Shown here: one piece after another, positions 33,902-42,642 of the stretch
Position numbering within the stretch: position 1 is the first letter of the stretch
Layout of the letters: each line of letters begins with the position of its first letter
Assembly: GCF_016107285.1 (NCBI RefSeq)
Contig: NZ_RCVQ01000009.1
Coordinates: forward strand, 1-64,000
DNA length: 64,000 nucleotides
Reading direction: 5' to 3'
Source of the DNA: Roseomonas sp. KE0001
Lineage (GTDB): Bacteria; Pseudomonadota; Alphaproteobacteria; Acetobacterales; Acetobacteraceae
The notes under the pieces: model-generated
Databases searched by the model: none
Seen by the model: the letters and a program-made list of their open reading frames with translations, nothing else
Told to the model about the DNA's origin: nothing
Position numbers and translations under genes: made by a program

Positions 33902-33982
33902 CGGCGCCCCGATGGACGCCCCGGATTGGCGCCCGCCCTCGCAAGGCGCATCATGGCGGCCCGCAGAAGCGAAGAGGTGGTT

Positions 33983-35038
33983 GTGACAGCAGCGGAAGAA
34001 CTGGGAGCTTTGCTGGACTCCACCGCACCGGAAGTGTCCGGAGAGCAGGCCGAAGCCCTGGTGGCGCGCTTCTATGGCCTCGAAGCCGAGGCTCGGCCCC
34101 TCAGTGGCGAAAGGGACCGCAATTTCCATCTTCGGGACGGGGCGGGGGCCGAGTACGTGTTGCGCGTCATCCACCCCGCCGAGGATCCCGGCGTCTCCGA
34201 TTTCCAGAGCCGTGCCTTGCTGCATCTCGCGCAAGCGGCGCCGGACCTGCCGGTGCCCCGCCTGCACAGGCCGCTCTCGGGGGCTGCCGCCGAGGCGCTG
34301 TGGGAGGAGGAAGGAGCGCCGCCGCGCCGATTGCGGTTGCTGGATTACCTGCTCGGCCGCCCCCTGCACCTGGCGCCACCGGGCGCCGCGCAGCGACAGG
34401 CCATCGGCGAATGCCTGGCCCGGCTGGACCTGGGCCTCGGCGGCTTTCGTCATCCGTCGGAAAGCCATCCGCTGATGTGGGACATCCAGCGGGCCGCGCG
34501 CCTGCGTCCGCTGATCCGGCACCTGCCGCAGATCGGCGATCGCGGCCTGGCCGCGGCCATGCTCGACCGCTTCGAGCAGCGCGCGCTGCCGCGGCTGCCA
34601 CGGCTGCGGGCACAGGTCATCCACAACGACTTCAACCCGCACAACATCCTGACCGAGGAGCGGGCGGACGACCGCATCGCGGGGATCATCGACTTCGGCG
34701 ACATGGTCCGGGCGCCGCTGGTGCAGGACCTGGCCACGGCGGCCGCCTATCAGATCACGTCGGAAGGCCATCCCCTGGAGGCGCCGGCCCAGCTCGCCGC
34801 CGCCTATCATGCCCTCCTGCCGCTGGTGCCGGAGGAGATCGACGTGCTGCCCGACCTGATCGCCGCGCGGCTGGTGGTTTCGGTGGCGATCAGCGGCTGG
34901 CGCGCCACGCGGCAGCCCGCCAATGCCGACTACATCCTGCGCAACTACGCGCGAAGCCTCTCCGGCCTGCGTCGCCTGGGCGCCCTGCCGCCGGACGAGG
35001 CACGGCTCTATCTCCGCGAAAGGCTGGACACCCCATGA
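33983..35038 (+). CDS. Aminoglycoside-phosphotransferase-fold kinase (hydroxylysine-kinase-like)
   Basis: A 351-residue kinase of the APH/choline-kinase fold. The catalytic loop is VIHNDFNPHNIL (Brenner motif H-x-D-x4-N) and the metal-binding aspartate is in GIIDFGDM. I choose the GTG at 33983 because AAGAGG precedes it by 5 nt; ATG 33953 is an alternative without a ribosome site. The stop overlaps the start of a class III PLP enzyme (ATGA). Kinases of this fold coupled to such PLP enzymes include hydroxylysine kinase with phosphohydroxylysine phospho-lyase. Antibiotic resistance is therefore an unlikely role. Confidence 0.82.
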   Translation: MTAAEELGALLDSTAPEVSGEQAEALVARFYGLEAEARPLSGERDRNFHLRDGAGAEYVLRVIHPAEDPGVSDFQSRALLHLAQAAPDLPVPRLHRPLSGAAAEALWEEEGAPPRRLRLLDYLLGRPLHLAPPGAAQRQAIGECLARLDLGLGGFRHPSESHPLMWDIQRAARLRPLIRHLPQIGDRGLAAAMLDRFEQRALPRLPRLRAQVIHNDFNPHNILTEERADDRIAGIIDFGDMVRAPLVQDLATAAAYQITSEGHPLEAPAQLAAAYHALLPLVPEEIDVLPDLIAARLVVSVAISGWRATRQPANADYILRNYARSLSGLRRLGALPPDEARLYLRERLDTP

Positions 35039-36360
35039 GCATGATTAATGCCTATGACGCGCGCGCCTCGAACAGCATCCCCGCGCGGGAGAAGGAGATG
35101 ATCGCGCGGCGGGAGCGCCTGCTCGGCCCGGCCTACAGACTGTTCTACGCCAATCCGGTGCATCTGGTCCGCGGCGAGGGGGTCTGGCTCTATGATCCCG
35201 ACGGCAATGCCTATCTCGACGTCTACAACAACGTGGCCAGCGTCGGGCATTGCCATCCGCATGTCGTGGCGGCGCTGACCCGGCAGGCGGCGACGCTGAA
35301 CACGCACACCCGGTACCTGAACGACGGCATCCTGGAATACGCCGACAGGCTGCTCGGCCACTTCCCGCCGGAACTGTCGCAGGTCATGTTCACCTGCACC
35401 GGCAGCGAGGCGAACGACCTCGCCTATCGCGTGGCGCGCAGCTTCACCGGCGGCACCGGCTTCATCGTCACCGAGCTGGCCTATCATGGTGTGACGGTGG
35501 CGATCTCCGAGATGTCGCCCTCGCTCGGCAAGAGCATCACCCTCGGCGCCAATGTCCGGACCGTTCCGGCGCCGGATCTCTACCGTTCCTCCGGGCAGGA
35601 TGTGGGCGAGGCGCTCGCCGCCCATGTCCGGGCCGCCATCGCGGACATGGGCGCCCATGGCATTACCCCGGCGGCGCTGCTGGTGGATACGATCTTCTCC
35701 AGCGACGGCGTTTTCGCCGAGCCCGCCGGTTTCCTGGCGCCGGCCGTCGCCGCGATCCGTGAGGCCGGGGGGCTGTTCATCGCCGACGAGGTCCAGCCCG
35801 GCTTCGGCCGCACCGGCACCGGCATGTGGGGCTTCCAGCGCCACGGCCTGGTTCCCGATCTCGTCACCATGGGCAAGCCCATGGGCAATGGCCACCCGAT
35901 CGCCGCCATGGTGGCAAGGCCCGAGGTGCTGCGCCGCTTCGGTGAGCAGACACGCTATTTCAACACCTTCGGCGGTAATCCCGTCTCCTGCGCGGTCGGC
36001 CAGGCCGTGCTGGAGGTCATCGAGGCGGAGGGGCTGGTCGAGAATGCCGGCCGCACCGGCGCCTTCCTCCAGGATGGCCTGCGGCAACTGGCCCGGCGCC
36101 ACGCGCTGATCGGCGATGTCCGCGGGGCGGGCCTCTTCGTCGGCGTCGAATTGGTCAGCGACCGCGATCGCAAGACCCCCGCCACGGCCGAGACGGCGCG
36201 GCTGGTGAACGCCCTGCGGGAGCGGCGCGTGCTGATCAGCGCCGCCGGCCCGGCCGCGAACGTGCTCAAGATCCGCCCCCCCTTGGTCTTCCGGCAGGAC
36301 CATGCGGAGCGCTTCCTGGAGGCGGTGGATGCGGCGCTGGGGGAGGTGACAGCGGGCTGA
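35035..36360 (+). CDS. Class III PLP enzyme, probable phospho-lyase or aminotransferase
   Basis: A 441-residue enzyme of the class III aminotransferase fold. Cofactor landmarks are FTCTGSEANDLAYRVAR, FIADEVQPGFGRTGTGMWGF and the lysine loop MGKPMGNGHPIAAMV. The spelling GKPxGNGHP is typical of the human ETNPPL/PHYKPL phospho-lyase branch rather than of ordinary omega-aminotransferases. Its ATG overlaps the upstream kinase stop. The likely sequence of events is phosphorylation of a hydroxy-amine or hydroxy-amino acid, then elimination of phosphate and ammonia to an aldehyde. The natural substrate is unknown; plain transamination cannot be excluded. Confidence 0.85.
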   Translation: MSMINAYDARASNSIPAREKEMIARRERLLGPAYRLFYANPVHLVRGEGVWLYDPDGNAYLDVYNNVASVGHCHPHVVAALTRQAATLNTHTRYLNDGILEYADRLLGHFPPELSQVMFTCTGSEANDLAYRVARSFTGGTGFIVTELAYHGVTVAISEMSPSLGKSITLGANVRTVPAPDLYRSSGQDVGEALAAHVRAAIADMGAHGITPAALLVDTIFSSDGVFAEPAGFLAPAVAAIREAGGLFIADEVQPGFGRTGTGMWGFQRHGLVPDLVTMGKPMGNGHPIAAMVARPEVLRRFGEQTRYFNTFGGNPVSCAVGQAVLEVIEAEGLVENAGRTGAFLQDGLRQLARRHALIGDVRGAGLFVGVELVSDRDRKTPATAETARLVNALRERRVLISAAGPAANVLKIRPPLVFRQDHAERFLEAVDAALGEVTAG

Positions 36361-36362
36361 GG

Positions 36363-36395
36363 CCGGGAAAGGGGCGACGAGCGATCCTTGCCCGG
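36363..36395 (+). terminator. Possible terminator after PLP enzyme
   Basis: CCGGG-A-AAGG pairs with CCTT-G-CCCGG around a loop of about 13 nt, followed by TTTATGGTTT. The stem has one mismatch. It begins 3 bp past the stop codon. Confidence 0.4.
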
Positions 36396-36588
36396 TTTAT
36401 GGTTTGTTCACATGTGATCGAAGGCCGGGCAGTTCATGCTTGCCTTCATGTTCTCTCTATGTTCGCATCAGCCCATGCCGATGCCGTTCCTCTCTCCCGC
36501 CGCTCCGCTCACCAGGAACCGCCGGTGGTCCCCCACCGGCGTCTCCCCGTCCTGGCATGTCCGGCGGCGAAGAGCCGGGCCGCCCGGC
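36396..36588. other. Intergenic stretch without recognised gene
   Basis: Between the PLP enzyme and the livF stop lies 389 bp. Apart from the weak hairpin and a doubtful small membrane ORF I see nothing definite. A somewhat AT-richer patch at 36400-36490 (TTATGGTTTGTTCACATGTG) could hold a promoter and contains the short palindrome TCACATGTGA. Confidence 0.3.
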
Positions 36589-36738
36589 ATGGCGCGGACA
36601 GGGTGGCGAACTCTGTCCGCGTCCTTCCCGGCGCCACGCTGGCGCGGCTTGGCGCTGGCGCGGGAGATCATGCTGGGCACCGTTCTCGGAATGACGGCAG
36701 GCTGGTTCGCCGCCGGCCTGGCCATCTGGCTGCTGTAG
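36589..36738 (+). CDS. Possible small membrane protein (49 aa)
   Basis: A 49-residue reading frame ending in a single clear transmembrane segment (MLGTVLGMTAGWFAAGLAIWLL) that runs to the C-terminus, after a basic N-terminal part. The topology (positive N-terminus in the cytoplasm) is realistic. There is no good ribosome site before ATG 36589, and longer in-frame starts exist at 36436. It is convergent with livF, 11 bp apart. I cannot assign a family; it may be chance. Confidence 0.3.
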   Translation: MARTGWRTLSASFPAPRWRGLALAREIMLGTVLGMTAGWFAAGLAIWLL

Positions 36739-36749
36739 GGCGCCGTGGC

Positions 36750-37451
36750 TCAGACGGAAAGGTAGCGGGCGCGCAGGCCGGTATCGGCCATGATCTCGCG
36801 CATCGGGCCTTCGTGGCGGATATGTCCCGTCTCCAGGATATAGGCCCTGTCGGCGACGGCCCCGGCAAAGGCCAGGTTCTGCTCCGAGAGCAGGATCGAA
36901 AGCCCCTCAGCCTTCAGGGCCTGCAGCGTGGCGGCGATGCGCTCCACCACCACGGGAGCCAGCCCTTCCGAGGGCTCGTCCAGCAGGAGCAGGCTCGGAT
37001 TGCCCATCAGGGTGCGGGCGATGGTGAGCATCTGTTGTTCCCCGCCGCTCATCCGGCCGCCAGGGCGGTGGCGCAGGGCCGCCAGGCTCGGGAAAAGCTC
37101 GAAAAGCCGCTCCACGGTCCAGGGCCGCAGGCCCGGCGCAGCGGGCCTGCGCCCGACCTCCAGATTCTCCAGCACCGTCAGTTCCGCGAAGATGCGGCGC
37201 TCCTCGGGCACGTAGCCCAGGCCGGACCGGGCGATGGCATGGGGGGGCTTCCCGGCCAGTTCCTGCCCCCGGAAGCGGACCCGGCCGGTGCTGGGGCGGA
37301 GCAGGCCCATGACGGCCTTCAGGCTGGTGCTCTTGCCGGCGCCGTTGCGGCCGAGCAGGCAGACCACCTCGCCCTCGCCGACGTGGAAGGACAGCCCGTG
37401 CAGGATATGGGCCCGCCCGTAATGGGCGTGGAGTTGCGCGACCTCCAGCAT
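36750..37451 (-). CDS. livF: Branched-chain amino acid-type ABC ATPase LivF
   Basis: A 233-residue ATPase: Walker A GRNGAGKST, signature MSGGEQQML, Walker B LLLLDEPSEGLAP. The length and the GGEQQ signature are typical of LivF. Its ATG overlaps the livG stop by one base (TGATG). It energises, together with LivG, uptake through the fused LivHM permease of amino acid, urea or amide substrates. Last gene of the transporter transcript. Confidence 0.93.
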   Translation of the reverse strand: MLEVAQLHAHYGRAHILHGLSFHVGEGEVVCLLGRNGAGKSTSLKAVMGLLRPSTGRVRFRGQELAGKPPHAIARSGLGYVPEERRIFAELTVLENLEVGRRPAAPGLRPWTVERLFELFPSLAALRHRPGGRMSGGEQQMLTIARTLMGNPSLLLLDEPSEGLAPVVVERIAATLQALKAEGLSILLSEQNLAFAGAVADRAYILETGHIRHEGPMREIMADTGLRARYLSV

Positions 37452-38200
37452 CAGCCGAGGCCTTGCCCCAGATAGACGTCCCGCACCAGCGGGTCCCGGC
37501 GCACGGCCTCGGGCGGCCCCTCGGCGATCAGCCGGCCACGATCCAGGACCAGCAGGCGATCGGCATGGGCGAAGACCACATCCATGTCGTGCTCTGTGAA
37601 CAGGACGGCGATCCCGGATCGGCGCGCGACCCCGACCATCTGCGCCATCATCTCCAGCCGGTCGGCGGGCGCCATGCCGGCGGTGGGTTCATCCATCAGC
37701 AGAAGGCTCGGCGCATGCGCCAGCGCCATGGCCAGCTCGAGCCGCTTGAGGTCGCCATAGGCGAGGATGCCGCTGATCCGCCCGGCCTGCCCGGCCATGC
37801 CGACACGCTCCAGCAGCGCCAGAGCCTCCTGCCCGAACAGATCGGAGGCCGGCCGCCAGAACCGGAACAGCCGCCGGTGGTGCGAGAGCAGCACCAGCCG
37901 CACATTGTCCAGCACGCTCATGGAGGCGAAGGTCGCGGTGACCTGGAAGGTGCGGCCGACGCCGAGGCGCCAGATCCGCCGCGGCGGCAGCCCCGTGACA
38001 TCCTGGCCCCGCAGCAGCACCCGCCCGCCATCCGGGCGGATCTGGCCGTTCAGCATGTTGAAGCAGGTGGACTTGCCCGCGCCATTGGGCCCGATCAGCG
38101 CCAGGATCTCGCCCGGCGCGAGGGCGAAGGACACACCGTCCACGGCCTGGATACCGCCCCAGCGCTTGGTCAGCCCGGCCGCCTCCAGCACCGGCCTCAT
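37451..38200 (-). CDS. livG: Branched-chain amino acid-type ABC ATPase LivG
   Basis: A 249-residue ATPase: Walker A GPNGAGKST, Walker B LLLMDEPTAGMAP. The signature region reads ILAYGDLKRLELAMALAH, in which the usual LSxGxQ is replaced by LAYGDLKR, the LivG-type spelling. The ATG at 38200 overlaps the permease stop (ATGA). ABC type: high-affinity import of hydrophobic amino acids or related compounds. Confidence 0.92.
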   Translation of the reverse strand: MRPVLEAAGLTKRWGGIQAVDGVSFALAPGEILALIGPNGAGKSTCFNMLNGQIRPDGGRVLLRGQDVTGLPPRRIWRLGVGRTFQVTATFASMSVLDNVRLVLLSHHRRLFRFWRPASDLFGQEALALLERVGMAGQAGRISGILAYGDLKRLELAMALAHAPSLLLMDEPTAGMAPADRLEMMAQMVGVARRSGIAVLFTEHDMDVVFAHADRLLVLDRGRLIAEGPPEAVRRDPLVRDVYLGQGLG

Positions 38201-40047
38201 GCCCTTGGCTCCGGCCGCGCGATCGCGCCCGCCAGGCCGCGCGGAAAGAACAGCACCAGGGCCAGGATGACGAGCCCCAGCAGCAGGCGCCACAGATCGG
38301 TGACGCGGGCCAGCTGGTCCTGCAGGCCGATATAGGCGACGGCCCCCAGGATCGGCCCGCTGAGGGTCTGCACACCGCCGAGCAGCACCATGACGAGGGC
38401 GTCGACACTGCGCGGGATGCCCAGGAACGAGGGGAAGACGCTCCCCTTGCCATAGGCGAAGACCGCTCCGGCCAGCCCGGCCATGGCCGCCGCGAGGGCG
38501 AAACCCAGCCAGCGGAGGCGGAAGCCGTCGAGGCCGACGGCCTCCGCGCGCAGGGGCGAGTCCCGTTGCGCGCGCAGGGCCAGGCCGAAGGGCGCGCGGA
38601 TCGCGCGGCGCAGGAGCCAGGTCCCGAGGCTGCAGAGAAGCAGGGCGAGATACCAGAAGCTCAGCCGGTCCCTGGCCCAGTCACTGGGCCAAACGCCCAG
38701 GATGCCGTTGTCGCCCCCCGTCACCTCGACCCATTGGAATGCGATGCTCCAGGCGATCTGCGCCAGGGCCAGGGTGAGCATGGCGGCATAGACCCCGCTG
38801 AACCGCACGCAGAGCCAGCCGAAGAGCAGCCCGACCAGCCCGGCGGCGAAGGGCGCCAGGGCGAGGCCAACCTCCATCGGCGCGCCCATGTGCCGCGTCA
38901 GCAGGGCCGCCGCGTAGGCGCCAGCGCCGAAATAGGCCGCATGTCCGAAGCTCGCCATGCCCCCCGGGCCCATGATGAAGTGCAGGCTGGCGGCGAAGAG
39001 GATGAAGACGGCGAAGTCGGTGAGCAGGATGCGGGCGTAGTCGCCGAGAAAGGGAGGCAGCAGCAGCAGGACCACGGCGGCGGGGAGTGTCACCAGGACC
39101 CGCTGCCGCCTGCCAGAGGGCGGGGGAAGCGGCGCGGCCATTGGCGCGGCGGGCTGGAGGCCGGAGGGCCGCCTGCCCAGCAGGCCATAGGGGCGCAGGA
39201 CCAGCACGGCCGCCATCACCAGGAAGACCAGCACAAGGGTGATGCGCGGAAAGGCCAGGATGCCGAAGGCGTGCAATTCGCCGATCAGCAGCGCGGCCAG
39301 GAAGGCGCCGGGCAGGCTGCCCAGCCCACCGACGACGACGACCACGAAAGCCTCGACGATGATGGCCATGTCCATGTGCAGGGTCACGGCCTCGCGCGGC
39401 AGTTGCAGCGCGCCGGCCAGCCCGGCCAGGGCCGCGCCCAGGAAGAACACACCTGTGAAGAGCCGGCGCTGATCGACACCCAGCGCCGCCACCATCTCGC
39501 GATCCTGCGTCGCCGCGCGCAGCAGGATGCCGAAGCGCGTCCGGTGCAGGAGCAGCCAGAGCAGGCCGAGCACCACCGGCCCGACGACGATCATGAAGAG
39601 CTCATAGCGAGGAAAGCGCAGACCGAGGATCTCCACCGCGCCCCGCAGCAGCGGCGCGCGCGGGCCGAACTTGTCCTCCGCGCCCCAGAGCAGCAGCGCA
39701 AGGTCCTGCACCACCAGGACAAGGGCGAAGGTCGCCAGCAACTGGAACAGCTCCGGCGCCTGATAGACGCGGCGCAGGACCAGCACCTCCGCCGCGGCGC
39801 CGATCACCCCGACCGCCAGGGCGGCCAGCAGCACCGCGCCCCAGAAGCCCCAGAAGCCGCCCCATTCGGCCAGTGGACCCTGGCTGGTCAGCGTCCAGGC
39901 CAGGTAGGCGCCCAGCATGTAGAAGCTGCCATGGGCGAAGTTCACGATCCGGCTGACGCCGAAGATGATCGTGAGCCCGGCCGAGACCAGGAAGAGCGAT
40001 GAGGCGCTGGCCAGGCCGTTCAGCGCCTGGAGGGCCAGGGCTTCCAC
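38197..40047 (-). CDS. Fused LivH-LivM branched-chain-type ABC permease
   Basis: A 616-residue membrane protein joining two permeases. Residues 1 to about 290 are LivH (SAGLTIIFGVSRIVNFAHGSFYMLGAYLAW, and VVVVGGLGSLPGAFLAALLIG). A proline-rich, low-complexity linker follows at about 295-315. Residues 320-616 are LivM (FAASLHFIMGPGGMASFGHAAYFGAGAYAAALL, and GVQTLSGPILGA). In the classical system these are two genes. It starts with GTG 40047, 7 bp after the binding-protein stop, and its stop overlaps livG. The reading frame is continuous, so this is a real fusion. Confidence 0.9.
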   Translation of the reverse strand: MEALALQALNGLASASSLFLVSAGLTIIFGVSRIVNFAHGSFYMLGAYLAWTLTSQGPLAEWGGFWGFWGAVLLAALAVGVIGAAAEVLVLRRVYQAPELFQLLATFALVLVVQDLALLLWGAEDKFGPRAPLLRGAVEILGLRFPRYELFMIVVGPVVLGLLWLLLHRTRFGILLRAATQDREMVAALGVDQRRLFTGVFFLGAALAGLAGALQLPREAVTLHMDMAIIVEAFVVVVVGGLGSLPGAFLAALLIGELHAFGILAFPRITLVLVFLVMAAVLVLRPYGLLGRRPSGLQPAAPMAAPLPPPSGRRQRVLVTLPAAVVLLLLPPFLGDYARILLTDFAVFILFAASLHFIMGPGGMASFGHAAYFGAGAYAAALLTRHMGAPMEVGLALAPFAAGLVGLLFGWLCVRFSGVYAAMLTLALAQIAWSIAFQWVEVTGGDNGILGVWPSDWARDRLSFWYLALLLCSLGTWLLRRAIRAPFGLALRAQRDSPLRAEAVGLDGFRLRWLGFALAAAMAGLAGAVFAYGKGSVFPSFLGIPRSVDALVMVLLGGVQTLSGPILGAVAYIGLQDQLARVTDLWRLLLGLVILALVLFFPRGLAGAIARPEPRA

Positions 40048-40054
40048 CGCGCCG

Positions 40055-41305
40055 CTACCCCTGTGGGCGCCAGGCCTTCACCTGCTCGTCATCCGGCAGG
40101 TAGCGGGCGCCGTCGGCATAGTGCCAGTTCACCATCTTGCCGCGCCGCCCCTCCAGCTTGGTGCGGCCGACGAAGGCGCCCAGCGTGGCCTGATGGTCCA
40201 GCGCGCGGAACTCCACCTCGCCCGTGCCATAGCCGGTCTGGTAGCGGATGCCCCGGAACGCCTCGACCATGGCCTCCGTCTCGGTGCCGCCGGCCTTCCG
40301 CAGCATGGCGGCGATGGCCTGGACCGTATCGTAGCCGACGATCGACCCGCAGCGGGGAAGATCGCCGAACCGGGCGCGATAGGCCTCGCGCAGGGCGACA
40401 TGGACCGGATTGTCGAGGTCGTCCCGCGGATAGCCGGTGACGATCCAGCCGTCCGGGCATTCCTCGCCCAGCGGCTCGAGATACTCGGGCTCGCCGCTGA
40501 GCATGGAGGCCACGCTCCGCCCTTCGAAAAGGCCGCGGGTGTTGCCCTGGCGAACGAAGTTCAGCAGGTCAGTGGAGAAGGTGACGTTGAAGATGCCCTC
40601 CGGCCGCATCCGCTCCAGGGCCTGCACGGTCGAGCCGGCCTCGATGCGGCCGAGCGCCGGGAACTGCTCGCCCACGAACTCCACATCCGGCCGCTTCCGG
40701 GACAGCAACTCGCGGAACCAGCGGACCGCGGATTGCCCGTACTCGTAGTTGGGCGCGATGGTCGCCCAGCGCCTGATCGGGAGCTTGGCCGCTTCCTCCA
40801 CCAGCATGGCGGCCTGCATATAGGTGCTGGGCCGCAGCCGGAATGTGTAGCGGTTGCCCTTCGACCAGACGAGGGCATCGGTCAGGGGCTCGCTCGCGGC
40901 ATAGAGCGACTTGTTCTGCAGGGCGAAATCCGCGAGGGCCAGCCCGACATTGGAAAGATAGCCGCCCGCCAGCAGCGCCACCCGCTCGGAACTCACCAAC
41001 TCGCCGGCCATGCGCACGGCGTCCTCCGGCTTGCCGGCATCGTCGCGGAACACGGTCTCCAGCGGGCGGCCATGGATGCCGCCATTGGCATTGACCTGTT
41101 CCTGCGCCAGCAGCCAGCCATTGCGATAGGGGCCGAGGAAGGCCGGCTGGGCGGTATAGGAATTGATCTCGCCGATACGGATGGCGGCGGTCTGCGCGCG
41201 AAGGATGCCGGGAGAGGCCAGGCCTCCCAGCGCCATGGCCGCCAGGAGCGGCCGGCGGGGGACGGCGACCCCTGACCGGGGCGTGCGGGCGGTGAAACGG
41301 TGCAT
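40055..41305 (-). CDS. ABC transporter substrate-binding protein, Liv/amide type
   Basis: A 416-residue periplasmic binding protein of type I fold with an N-terminal signal (RRPLLAAMALGGLASPGILRA; two arginines hint at Tat) and mature start near AQTAAIRIGEINSYTAQ. The segment FLGPYRNGWLLAQEQVNANGGIHGRPLETVFRDDAGKPEDA is typical of the family. I prefer ATG 41305 (AGAGGA 9 nt ahead); ATG 41314 is possible. First gene of the transporter operon with the fused permease and two ATPases. The specificity residues cannot be read; amino acid, amide or aromatic acid are all possible. Confidence 0.88.
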   Translation of the reverse strand: MHRFTARTPRSGVAVPRRPLLAAMALGGLASPGILRAQTAAIRIGEINSYTAQPAFLGPYRNGWLLAQEQVNANGGIHGRPLETVFRDDAGKPEDAVRMAGELVSSERVALLAGGYLSNVGLALADFALQNKSLYAASEPLTDALVWSKGNRYTFRLRPSTYMQAAMLVEEAAKLPIRRWATIAPNYEYGQSAVRWFRELLSRKRPDVEFVGEQFPALGRIEAGSTVQALERMRPEGIFNVTFSTDLLNFVRQGNTRGLFEGRSVASMLSGEPEYLEPLGEECPDGWIVTGYPRDDLDNPVHVALREAYRARFGDLPRCGSIVGYDTVQAIAAMLRKAGGTETEAMVEAFRGIRYQTGYGTGEVEFRALDHQATLGAFVGRTKLEGRRGKMVNWHYADGARYLPDDEQVKAWRPQG

Positions 41306-41398
41306 GATCTCCATTCCTCTGGACAGTCGCCGGTATCTGGCGCTTCTGCTCTCGATGTCCGCGATGGATGCCCGCACGCGGGCATCGCGATCTCTCTC

Positions 41399-42580
41399 TT
41401 AGGCTACCGGAGGATCTTTCATCCCGAGACGTCCCGGAACCGCGGCGAGGCTGGGCTCGCCCGCATTGGCGAAGGCGACCCGCAGGTATCGTGACTGGCC
41501 AGGTCCGAAGAAAGGGCCGGGGAGCGTCAGCAGGCCTCGTTCGGCAGCCAGCATCTCGGCCACGGCCATGGCGTCCGGGCCGTGTTTTGGCAGGCGGAGA
41601 TAGGCGAAGTAGGCGCCCTGCGCATCGATGCGCCAGTCCGGGAGGCCCGCCATGGCCTGGCGGAAGGCTTCCGCACGGTGGGCCATCAGGCGCCGGTTGC
41701 CCGCGCGCCAATCGGTCAGCGCCGGCACGGCCCAGCTGAGCGCGGACTGCGCGGCACGCGGCGCGCAGATCTGGAAGGTGTCGAGCAGCTTCAGGAGCTG
41801 CTCCCGGAAGGCGCCACCGCCGACAATCGCCCCCACCCGATGTCCCGGAATGCAATAGGATTTGGCGAAGGAATAGAGATGCACCATCCCATCCTGCCAG
41901 TCGGGGTCATGGAACAGCGCATGCGGCGCGGCGCCGGAGGGCAGAAAGTCCCGATAGGTCTCGTCGATCACCAGCCAGATGCCCCGCCTCCGACACATTT
42001 CCGCGATGCGCGCGATGATCTCCGGCGGATACACGGCGCCCGTGGGATTGTTCGGCGAGACCAGCACCACGGCACGCGTCCGCGGCGTCAGCGCGGCCTC
42101 CAGCCGTTCGGGATCGGGCACGAAGCCATCCTCGGCCCGTGTCTCGAAAGGCTGCGCGGCGATGCCGAGGAGTTCCAGGGCCATCCGGTGATTGAAGTAC
42201 CAGGGTGTCGGGAGCATCACCGCCTCGCCGGTGCCGGCCAGGACGGTCATGACCATGGTGAAGGCGAGGTTGCAGCCCGCGGTGATGGCGACGGAGCCGG
42301 CCCCGAGGGGGGCGCCGTAGAAGCGGGACAGATCCTCCGCCAGAGCCTCCCGCAAGGCCGGCTCCCCGTCGATCGGGCCGTAGCCTGCGAAGGTGGCGTC
42401 GCCAGCGGCGTGGGCCAGCCGCTCCAACAGGGCATCGGGAGGCGGATAGCCCGGCACCGCCTGAGTCAGGTCGATGGCGGGGCCGGCGCCGCCGGAATAG
42501 CGCGCGGCCCAGGAGCGGGCTGCGGGAATAGGCGGCGCTGCGGTGGCGCCGACGCGCGGCGACAGGCTTGGGCTTGGCAT
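41399..42580 (-). CDS. Class I/II PLP aminotransferase
   Basis: A 393-residue fold-type I enzyme. The cofactor motifs are the PNNPTGAVYPP loop, DETYRDF (aspartate to the pyridine nitrogen) and the lysine in YSFAKSYCIPGHRVGAIVGG. Phosphate-binding and C-terminal arginine (GQSRYLRVAF) are present, so it should be an active aminotransferase of the aspartate/aromatic/alanine branch. The gene lies 93 bp upstream of the transporter binding protein in the same direction and may be co-transcribed, which would link an imported amino acid to its deamination. Confidence 0.88.
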   Translation of the reverse strand: MPSPSLSPRVGATAAPPIPAARSWAARYSGGAGPAIDLTQAVPGYPPPDALLERLAHAAGDATFAGYGPIDGEPALREALAEDLSRFYGAPLGAGSVAITAGCNLAFTMVMTVLAGTGEAVMLPTPWYFNHRMALELLGIAAQPFETRAEDGFVPDPERLEAALTPRTRAVVLVSPNNPTGAVYPPEIIARIAEMCRRRGIWLVIDETYRDFLPSGAAPHALFHDPDWQDGMVHLYSFAKSYCIPGHRVGAIVGGGAFREQLLKLLDTFQICAPRAAQSALSWAVPALTDWRAGNRRLMAHRAEAFRQAMAGLPDWRIDAQGAYFAYLRLPKHGPDAMAVAEMLAAERGLLTLPGPFFGPGQSRYLRVAFANAGEPSLAAVPGRLGMKDPPVA

Positions 42581-42642
42581 GGTCCGTCTAGAGTGTCACG
42601 GCCCCGGCCTTCCGCAAACCCGCCCCGAGCGCTTCCCGGCGA

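Larger units (their letters stand above)
33683..33982. other. Divergent control region of the tct and kinase/PLP operons
   Basis: A gene-free stretch of about 300 bp. From the tct side it holds the kinase leader (33683-33763), the sigma54-type promoter (33775-33790), an AT-richer block (33808-33840), the 16-bp palindrome (33886-33901) and an outer inverted repeat CATCGGGGCG/CGCCCCGATG (33845-33854 with 33905-33914). The phosphotransferase starts at 33983. Confidence 0.6.

Noticed and set aside
33983-35038. Aminoglycoside resistance gene
   Set aside because: Only the kinase fold is shared. Coupling to a class III PLP enzyme argues for a metabolic kinase.
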